A DNA stretch of 28,999 bases from JAGTVG01 sp964389805 (lineage in GTDB: Bacteria > Bacteroidota > Bacteroidia > Cytophagales > Cyclobacteriaceae). Under the pieces are notes generated by a model that had not been told where the DNA came from, did not search any database, and saw only the letters and a program-made list of their open reading frames with translations. The translations under genes were made by a program, and so were the position numbers. Of the stretch, positions 22,958 to 28,999 are shown piece by piece; within the stretch, counting starts at the first letter, position 1; the number at the start of each line of letters is the position of its first letter. The stretch is taken from positions 1 to 28,999 of the forward strand of contig CAYMFU010000046.1 of assembly GCA_964389805.1 (NCBI GenBank), in the 5' to 3' direction.

Positions 22958-24355
22958 TTAATCTTCATACTCAAATTCAGGATTTAGCTCTGTGGGTATA
23001 GGTGCATTTGTTGTCTCCCACCATTCCTTGAGCAGCAAAATTAGTTCCTGGGTTTTTTCTTGATTTTCAAAAGTCAGGTTATTAGCTTCAGCAATATCCT
23101 CATCTAAATTGTACAATTCAATGCCATCATCTTCAAAATAATAATGTAGTTTCCAGTTTCCTTTGCGAATAACAGAACCTGGACGTGTTCTGAATAATGA
23201 ATCCCTGTTCTCATTGTCACGTACATTATATGCTTGCAAATAAATGGGGAAATGCCAGTAAAGAGGCCTGTCCATGTAGTTTGATTCGCCTGTAAGGATC
23301 GGGAGGAGATCATTGCCATCAGGATTATATAAAGTTGCATCAATTCCTGATGCTTCAAGAAGTGTTGGGAACAGGTCAAGATTTGTAATTGGTATTTCAG
23401 TCATTGAATTAGTTTTTATTCTTCCATCCCACACAAAAAAGAAAGGAACCCGAATACCCCCTTCATAATAACTTCCTTTTCCTGCTCTCAGGGGTTTTTG
23501 TTTGGTAATTCCATACAGGCCCCCATTGTCCGATGTGAAAATAATCAGCGTATTATTTAATAAATCCCGAGTCCTTAATAGACCTATTAATTGTCCAATA
23601 TTATTATCGAGGTTTTCAACCATCGTCGCATAATCAGCATTCCCTTGTCCCTGCCAGGCAGGTTTACTGTTATATTTTGGGAGTAGTTTCTTTACCGGAT
23701 GAATGGGCGTATGTACCGCATAAGGGGCATAATTCAAGAAAAAGGGGCCTTTTATTGTATCGATAAATTGCAATGTTGCTGACATGATTGCATCAGTTAA
23801 ATACTGATCAGTTCCCCCATGAATTGCAACGTTTCCATATGGAGGGTAATAACTCCTTGGATGCCCATTATGGCCTCCCCCTATATTTACCTCAAATCCA
23901 TAATCCAATGGAGATTTACTTAAATGCCACTTCCCGGAGTGACAAGTCCTGTAACCTGCTTCCAATAGTAAGGCAGCAATTGTTGGATATTTCTTTGGAA
24001 GAACCATCGTGTTTTTAGTGGGCATCAATTTCCTGTACCTGGATTCACCCCGTTCACTGGAGGCAACTGTATAAATACCATGCCTGGTAGTCCATTTTCC
24101 TGTCATTAAACAAGCCCGACTTGGGGCACAATTGGCTGCAGAAGCATATCCATTAGTAAATACCATTCCTGATCTGGATAATTCATCAATATTAGGCGTT
24201 TCGTAATATTGACTACCTGTATATCCCAGATCTTTCCAGCCCATGTCATCTACATTTATTATAATAATATTGGGTCTTTTAAGAGCTTCAATTTCATTAC
24301 AGGATGATAACAACAATCCGAGATAAAAAAGTCTGATTATAAACTTGATTCGCAT
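22958..24355 (-). CDS. Formylglycine-dependent sulfatase lipoprotein (S1 family)
   Basis: 465 aa from the ATG at 24355; a TTG 13 codons upstream would be needed for a longer form. Lipobox LLSSC lipidates C19. Metal ligands lie in NVDDMGWKD (D36, D37); the modification site is CAPSRACLMTGKW, with C76 the residue oxidised to formylglycine (C-x-P-S-R). HSGKWHLSKSP and TSDNGGLYG supply the remaining active-site residues. The layout is that of a family S1 (arylsulfatase A-like) enzyme acting on a sulfated glycan or aryl sulfate. No sulfatase-maturating enzyme is recognised in the window, so maturation must come from elsewhere. It sits 83 bases downstream of the serine hydrolase gene on the same strand and may be co-transcribed with it. 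Confidence 0.9.
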   Translation of the reverse strand: MRIKFIIRLFYLGLLLSSCNEIEALKRPNIIIINVDDMGWKDLGYTGSQYYETPNIDELSRSGMVFTNGYASAANCAPSRACLMTGKWTTRHGIYTVASSERGESRYRKLMPTKNTMVLPKKYPTIAALLLEAGYRTCHSGKWHLSKSPLDYGFEVNIGGGHNGHPRSYYPPYGNVAIHGGTDQYLTDAIMSATLQFIDTIKGPFFLNYAPYAVHTPIHPVKKLLPKYNSKPAWQGQGNADYATMVENLDNNIGQLIGLLRTRDLLNNTLIIFTSDNGGLYGITKQKPLRAGKGSYYEGGIRVPFFFVWDGRIKTNSMTEIPITNLDLFPTLLEASGIDATLYNPDGNDLLPILTGESNYMDRPLYWHFPIYLQAYNVRDNENRDSLFRTRPGSVIRKGNWKLHYYFEDDGIELYNLDEDIAEANNLTFENQEKTQELILLLKEWWETTNAPIPTELNPEFEYED

Positions 24356-24438
24356 ATTGAGATTCAGATTATTCTTCAAATATCTATTTAACAAATGTTT
24401 CTAAATTTTTATTGTCCCTATTGACTAACGATTAGGAG

Positions 24439-26025
24439 CTATTCTGAGCCATATTCTTTTAACGATACATAGAGAGCTTGTACTTTAGGATCTTTCTCCG
24501 GGGTCAAGGTGAAAAACACATTAATACTTCCATTTTCTGCAATGATCCTAAATTCACCACGTAATTGATTTAGCGGTTCAATTTTTTCTACTGTCCGTAT
24601 TTTACCTGCCTTTATAAGGACTTCTTCAATTTCGTTCTTACGGTGATCCCTTGATTTATCCAGATAAAAATTTTCAGCTAATATATCTGCTTCCAGTTCC
24701 TGGTCCCAGGATTGTATAAGTTGAAGGATCTGTTCTTTCCTTTTGCTTAAAATATTTGATATAGGGAGAACCCTGGGTTGAATATCAGCTTTCTCGAAAA
24801 GGACTTCAAGCATTTTGCCCAAGTCATATGGCCTTGTATAGGTCAGGTTGCCAAAAGCCATTATTCCTACCCCATATTCTGGAAAGAAGGCGTAATGACT
24901 TCCATATCCGGGAAGCGCACCTCCATGGGCGACTTCAAGGATGCCGGTACAATCTTTATAGATTCCTAAACCATAACCATAACCGGACTGGCTCGCACAT
25001 GGATCGCCGTTCCAATCCTTTGCATTTGCATCCAGTCTGCTGAACTGGGGAGTATGCATTTCCCTTAGCGAACTTCTTTTTATGGGTCCGTTATCAGGAT
25101 CACTTCTAGGTGGCCAGGCTGAGAGATGTAAGCTCACATATTTACTGAAATCTTCAATTGTTGTTATCAATCCGCCCATAGAGCCATATGAACCATCATG
25201 AAGAATAGGTTCTAATTTCCATTGATCGTCTTCCCAGCGGTATCCTATAGCCAGTTGATCTTCTTTTACATTTTCGAATTCCCAGTATGAATTATTCATG
25301 CCCAATGGTTCCAAGATGTTCCGGCGAATATATTCCTGGTAAGGGATACCGGACACATGACTAATAATATTCCCCAGGATAGCGTATCCCGTGTTGCTGT
25401 ATTCAAATTTATAGGAAGGTGGATTGGAAAAGGAGGTGCCTTCATTAATTAAATCGATCAGCATCTGATCAGGTTCATCTAACTGGCGGTCACCCCATGG
25501 ATTATCTTCAGGAAAACCTGCAGTCATGGTCATCAGGTTCTCAATATTAATAGGGGGGGAATCACTGGTAAGATATTGTAAGTTTTCCATTTCCGAAATA
25601 TATCTCACTACAGGATCACTGAGAGACAACTGCCCATTATCTCTCAACATCAGTATGGCCATGGCGGTAAAGCTTTTCGTCATGGATGCAATCCGGAAAG
25701 CAGAACTGGTTGTAGATGGAAGACTGTCTTTCAGGTTAATAAATCCAGTAGAGGAGGCTAATATAAGTTCATCGTCAACTACGATCCCATACGCAATACC
25801 TGGGATATGTCTCTCAATGGCTTTCTTTTCAATTAATTGCTGAAGTTCTGGAGCAAGTTCTTTTATTCTCTCCACCCGCATATCATTTTCGAAAATATGC
25901 GGTTTAAAACTTTCAGAATATAATACAGATCCGGTATCACCTGAACCTGTGGATTCCTGGTTTGAGCATGCATAAAAGATGGCCAGACCTCCCAGGAGTA
26001 TAAAAAAATTCAAAAAATTCTTCAT
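24439..26025 (-). CDS. Class C beta-lactamase-like serine hydrolase lipoprotein
   Basis: 528 aa. Lipobox FYAC gives C20. The SxxK motif is S114-M-T-K117 in RIASMTKSFTAMA; YSN at 209-211 (FEYSNTGYAILGNI) is the second motif; AHGGALPGYGS (H367-G-G) takes the place of KTG, as in esterase/DD-peptidase-like members of the family. About 110 residues follow the catalytic domain, without a recognised fold. The likely activity is an esterase or D-aminopeptidase/carboxypeptidase in the periplasm; resistance to beta-lactams is not implied. The ATG at 26025 begins directly with the lipoprotein signal. First gene of a possible two-gene unit with the sulfatase. Confidence 0.87.
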   Translation of the reverse strand: MKNFLNFFILLGGLAIFYACSNQESTGSGDTGSVLYSESFKPHIFENDMRVERIKELAPELQQLIEKKAIERHIPGIAYGIVVDDELILASSTGFINLKDSLPSTTSSAFRIASMTKSFTAMAILMLRDNGQLSLSDPVVRYISEMENLQYLTSDSPPINIENLMTMTAGFPEDNPWGDRQLDEPDQMLIDLINEGTSFSNPPSYKFEYSNTGYAILGNIISHVSGIPYQEYIRRNILEPLGMNNSYWEFENVKEDQLAIGYRWEDDQWKLEPILHDGSYGSMGGLITTIEDFSKYVSLHLSAWPPRSDPDNGPIKRSSLREMHTPQFSRLDANAKDWNGDPCASQSGYGYGLGIYKDCTGILEVAHGGALPGYGSHYAFFPEYGVGIMAFGNLTYTRPYDLGKMLEVLFEKADIQPRVLPISNILSKRKEQILQLIQSWDQELEADILAENFYLDKSRDHRKNEIEEVLIKAGKIRTVEKIEPLNQLRGEFRIIAENGSINVFFTLTPEKDPKVQALYVSLKEYGSE

Positions 26026-26347
26026 ATAGCAATGTATTGAATTTAGCTAAGGTTTTCAAATGAATCCAAATTCTAAATTATTTTATCGCAAATGTAAATA
26101 TCCCACTTGAATAGTTATCAAGGAGTAATATGAAATCATCAAGCACATAGTTAATTACTTAATTTGAAGAAATAAGCCATGTCATATCTCTGCTTGTGTT
26201 CGATGTCAATCCTCAAATATGATAAATATTTTCTGAAGTTTGGAACTATCCATATTTGTATGAATTCATAAATTATTGAAAAAAGATAAAAAAAGATTGA
26301 TAAACAATAAAAATATATTAAATTACAACAAAATTCAAAATAATATC
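26026..26347. other. Divergent intergenic region
   Basis: 322 AT-rich bases between the serine hydrolase gene (-) and the DUF2975 gene (+). It must carry both promoters. CATATTTG at 26251-26258 is one mismatch from TANNTTTG but lacks a clear TTG partner at the right distance, so I do not call it. No RNA gene or repeat is seen. Confidence 0.5.
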
Positions 26348-27004
26348 ATGGATTCACAAAAAACCATTTCCAATAAGGGACTTATCAAGTTCCTGATCAT
26401 TGTTTTCAAAGCTTTTTACTACATACTCTGGTTTTGTATCGTAGTCATCGTAGTTATGGAATTTGTTTCACTAAGGAAAATTTTTGATCCGGCTGGATTT
26501 CCTATTCCTATTGATTTTACAGTATATTTTTCTCTTAGTGAAGAATTAGGGGTTACAACCTGGGACATTGACGGGAGTTCCAGTTTTTCAATTAATTATG
26601 CCATGGGAAGCATCAAATTATCCTTTATCCCTAACCAATTTATGGCCTTGTTTTGCCTGATGGCTCTTACACTTTTTATTTTGATGTTATTTTCTTTAAG
26701 GTTGATTATTAAGATTTTAAAAACAGTAAAGAATAACTCTTTTTTGTTACTAGAAAATGTATTGCGATTAAGGTGGATTGCCTTACTGGGCATTGCTATT
26801 TTATTTGTTGATAAAATTATGTCATATACGATTGCAAACTATTTAAGCCGGCATATTGAATATTCAGGAATTAAGTTTACCGGAATCAATACTTATATTA
26901 TTCAGAATATCGAGTCGGTGTTTAGTTCACTTTTTTTGCTAGTGATTGCTGAGGTGTTCCGAATAGGAGCAAAACTAAAGGAAGAGCAGGCCTTAACCAT
27001 TTAA
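26348..27004 (+). CDS. DUF2975 family membrane protein
   Basis: 218 aa from the ATG at 26348; the frame is open further upstream from a TTG at 26276, but those codons are Lys/Asn-rich and look non-coding. Four membrane segments are visible: about 13-40 (LIKFLIIVFKAFYYILWFCIVV), about 97-125 (FMALFCLMALTLFILMLFSLRLI), about 143-165 (IALLGIAILFVDKIMSYTI) and about 187-207 (VFSSLFLLVIAEVFRIGAKLKEE), with an extracytoplasmic domain between the first two. This is the DUF2975 layout, including the FRIGAKLKEEQ end. The family nearly always precedes a small Xre regulator, as here (seven-base gap). Its function is unknown; a membrane-coupled regulatory pair is the usual guess. Confidence 0.85.
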   Translation: MDSQKTISNKGLIKFLIIVFKAFYYILWFCIVVIVVMEFVSLRKIFDPAGFPIPIDFTVYFSLSEELGVTTWDIDGSSSFSINYAMGSIKLSFIPNQFMALFCLMALTLFILMLFSLRLIIKILKTVKNNSFLLLENVLRLRWIALLGIAILFVDKIMSYTIANYLSRHIEYSGIKFTGINTYIIQNIESVFSSLFLLVIAEVFRIGAKLKEEQALTI

Positions 27005-27011
27005 TTATCAG

Positions 27012-27218
27012 ATGTCTATAATAGTAAATCTTGATGTAATGCTGGCAAAGCGTAAAATGTCACTTACAGAACTATCTGAAAAAGTTGGGATAACCATGTC
27101 CAACCTTTCAATATTAAAGAAAGGTAAGGCAAAGGCCATTAGATTTACCACCTTAGATATGATCTGCGAGGTTCTTGATTGTCAACCGGCTGATATTTTG
27201 GAATATAAACGCGACTAG
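27012..27218 (+). CDS. Small Xre/Cro-CI-type regulator (YozG-like), partner of DUF2975
   Basis: 68 aa. It is essentially one helix-turn-helix domain: VNLDVMLAKRKMSLTELSEKVGITMSNLSILKKGKAKAIRFTTLDMICEVLDCQPADILEY. The recognition helix is about TMSNLSILKKG and the CQPADIL ending is the YozG/HTH_26 signature. It starts seven bases after the DUF2975 gene and is surely in the same operon; such regulators probably control their own operon. It ends 29 bases before the convergent GH38-like gene. Confidence 0.9.
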   Translation: MSIIVNLDVMLAKRKMSLTELSEKVGITMSNLSILKKGKAKAIRFTTLDMICEVLDCQPADILEYKRD

Positions 27219-27247
27219 TTATTGAGATCTCTCCTTCAAATCGTTAT

Positions 27248-28999
27248 CTACTTTAATATGAAACTCAGAGGTTGGTTTGCTTTAACATCAGTTTTGAATG
27301 AATTACCTGATATCTCGATGCCTTCCATGCTAATTACCTGGCCTCTTAAATTCGCCGGATAAGCTGCCTCATAATTAGATCCGTTTGGCAGCTTAACCGT
27401 ACAATCACCGTCTTCACCTGATTGTTCCCATAAACGGAGTTCCATACCTTCCCTTGTTTTCCTGTATGAGGTAATTAATATCCCCTTCCTGCTTAATGAC
27501 AATCCTCTTTGAGCCCCTGGCATTTTTCCATTCTCACCTTCAAAAAAGACCCCCATCAAAGGCACCCGCGTCTCTTCAGATGGTGTGATAATACTTTTTT
27601 CAGGATCATAATCATTGTAACTCCAGATATACATTTTGGATGAAAAAGATCCTTCTATCCATTCGGTAAAATTAGTACCCCATTGATTATTATATAGGTT
27701 GACAAATACCTTGCTGTTTTTCAATTGCTTTTTACCTGAGAATTTAAATAATCCACGGCTATCCAGGCTGATCCCGGGAGAGGATGGGCAATTCAACCCA
27801 ATTCCTGATCCTTCTTCATCAAACAATGCCATTGAAGTATTTAGAAAATAATAATCCTGGTTTGTATTGTCAATAAAATCTGTTTCCGGATCTACGATCC
27901 CACCCGTCCGGTAAAGCCTGTATTGTGGATTATCCACATTGAAAGGGAAAGCCAGCCAACCTGCTTCAGGAAGCGGATTGGGCGTTTTCCCATCCACAGC
28001 CCAGTTTATCTCTACATAGGGTTGTTTTTCATACAACGTGTATGTTATCAAATATTTCTGTTTATCCGGATCATTCAATTCTCCAAATACGCTGGCTCGA
28101 ACCGCATTGTTCATATCAAGGTATTCTATCTTGTTACAGATCCCGGTAAAATCTATACTTTTATCATTAGGTATACGTGGACGGATCATTTCCTCCCAAG
28201 CCCAGCCCTCAGCGCCTGATTTTATATAGGCCTGATTATAAGCCTGGATTTTTTCGTATCCTGGTCTCTCTAATGTATACTGGCCAAATTTCTCCGCAGT
28301 ATTCTGCATGACCAGTTCTTTATTGTTTTGTTTATCGATTAATGAGATTACCGTTCCATCTGCAGGATCCAGAACCAGTTTGAAATATTGATTTTCAATC
28401 CTGTTCTTGTTTTCATCCAAAATCAATGATGATTCATGAGCGACAGGCTCAAGAATTGGGATATATGTTTTGTAGCCCATTGGGGGTATAATATCCGTAT
28501 CGAAAGAAACCAGGTTGTAGTCATTATATACTGGTATAATCTGCCCGGATTCGACATCTTTCAGTCCGTGGATTTGAAATTTTTTCTGGTATATACCCGC
28601 AAAAAAGTTGATCCGTCCTGCTCTCGGCCAGGGGAGGGGATTGTATACGACAAGTCTTTTGCCATCCACATCAACATTGAAAGCCAGGTTTTTCAATGTG
28701 CGGTTTTTTACGGGGACCAGGATCCTCTCAGCGGTATGAATGCGATTTGCTTTTTCCAGCCACGAGGTTTCCAGATAGTCATAATACCCCAATGATTTAT
28801 TAATTTTAAATTCATCATCCCAGGTCCAGCGATGTTGGTTCCCATGTGACAGGGCAATACCAAAAGTATGTTCATCATAGAGCATGATATTTTCGGCGGT
28901 TTTTTGAATGTATGAGTCAATAATGAAATCTGTCCCTGCCCACTGGTTTAATTGCGTATTCAAAATCTCAATGTTAAATGTTTCTCTTTGAAGGAATTT
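27248..28999 (-). CDS. GH38-like alpha-mannosidase/DUF5054-type glycosidase, C-terminal part, cut by window edge
   Basis: About 583 codons are in the window. The frame remains open to base 28999 (the extra residues read KFLQRETFNIEI), so the start lies beyond the right edge. The sequence opens with a helical-domain fragment (NTQLNQWAG, EHTFGIALSHGNQHRWTW, SWLEKANRIHTAERIL) and continues with the large C-terminal beta region: VVYNPLPWPRAGRINFF, IENQYFKLVLDPADGTVISLIDKQNNKELV, YVEINWAVDGKTPNPLPEAGWLAFPF and FEGENGKMPGAQRGLSLSRKG. Beta-supersandwich domains of this type follow the catalytic barrel in GH38 mannosidases and in the related DUF5054 proteins. The catalytic Asp residues are outside the window, so activity and exact family cannot be checked. 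Confidence 0.75.
   Translation of the reverse strand, partial: KFLQRETFNIEILNTQLNQWAGTDFIIDSYIQKTAENIMLYDEHTFGIALSHGNQHRWTWDDEFKINKSLGYYDYLETSWLEKANRIHTAERILVPVKNRTLKNLAFNVDVDGKRLVVYNPLPWPRAGRINFFAGIYQKKFQIHGLKDVESGQIIPVYNDYNLVSFDTDIIPPMGYKTYIPILEPVAHESSLILDENKNRIENQYFKLVLDPADGTVISLIDKQNNKELVMQNTAEKFGQYTLERPGYEKIQAYNQAYIKSGAEGWAWEEMIRPRIPNDKSIDFTGICNKIEYLDMNNAVRASVFGELNDPDKQKYLITYTLYEKQPYVEINWAVDGKTPNPLPEAGWLAFPFNVDNPQYRLYRTGGIVDPETDFIDNTNQDYYFLNTSMALFDEEGSGIGLNCPSSPGISLDSRGLFKFSGKKQLKNSKVFVNLYNNQWGTNFTEWIEGSFSSKMYIWSYNDYDPEKSIITPSEETRVPLMGVFFEGENGKMPGAQRGLSLSRKGILITSYRKTREGMELRLWEQSGEDGDCTVKLPNGSNYEAAYPANLRGQVISMEGIEISGNSFKTDVKANQPLSFILK

Noticed and set aside
24439..26025. Serine hydrolase as an antibiotic-resistance beta-lactamase
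   Set aside because: The third motif is HGG rather than KTG and there is a long C-terminal extension; esterase or peptidase-like function is more likely.
1..28999. CRISPR arrays, tRNA or rRNA genes, insertion sequences, phage or integrase genes
   Set aside because: I looked for spaced direct repeats, cloverleaf-like segments and transposase or integrase motifs and found none that I could support.

Overview
The window reads as chromosomal DNA of a polysaccharide-degrading Bacteroidota bacterium, most likely free-living. This rests on AT-rich non-coding DNA, many lipoproteins with short N-terminal lipoboxes, a TonB-dependent receptor with a carboxypeptidase-regulatory-like N-terminal domain, a PQQ-propeller protein, a DUF4038-type remnant, a DUF2975/HTH pair, and one promoter fitting the Bacteroidota pattern TTG-N18-TANNTTTG. 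No rRNA, tRNA, CRISPR array, transposase, integrase or phage gene was seen. Both edges cut genes: a membrane-anchored metallophosphoesterase on the left and a GH38-like glycosidase on the right.

Layout. 1-983 (-): metallophosphoesterase, partial. 1196-5183 (+): a run of exported proteins, namely a signal-bearing O-methyltransferase homologue, a GH16 lipoprotein with an EIDFE site, a PQQ-repeat propeller, and a SagB-type nitroreductase with a Tat-like leader. 5527-6095 (-): an Ntn-hydrolase pseudogene. 6187-6651 (-): an AHSA1/SRPBCC protein. 6819-9880 (-): a putative copper-uptake pair, made of an OprC/NosA-like TonB receptor carrying both CxxxM and HxM copper motifs and a small membrane-anchored Cys-rich protein. 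10013-11260: an ABM-fold monooxygenase (+), a GyrI-like ligand-binding protein (-), and an internally deleted DUF4038 (GH140-like) remnant (-). 11379-12656 (+): a type II NADH dehydrogenase. 12705-14693 (-): a secreted purple-acid-phosphatase-like enzyme.

14957-18541 (-) is a compact GH9 cellulase, GH16 laminarinase-type lipoprotein and SAM methyltransferase cluster, probably an operon against beta-glucan. 18810-22702 (-) holds a radical SAM/SPASM enzyme and a sterol-glucosyltransferase-like GT1 in tight operon order behind a recognisable promoter, with a GNAT-like protein upstream. 22958-26025 (-) holds a formylglycine sulfatase lipoprotein and a class C beta-lactamase-like serine hydrolase lipoprotein. 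26348-27218 (+) is a DUF2975 membrane protein with its small Xre-family regulator. 27248-28999 (-) is the C-terminal part of a GH38-like glycosidase.

Taken together, the window is an accessory region rich in periplasmic and surface hydrolases for beta-glucans and sulfated or mannosylated glycans, but with no SusC/SusD pair. It also carries a copper-acquisition module and an uncharacterised radical SAM-glycosyltransferase pair. Two genes have lost their middles while keeping both ends. The most promising items for follow-up are the copper receptor with its small Cys partner, the radical SAM-GT1 pair, and the exported O-methyltransferase homologue with an altered metal site.
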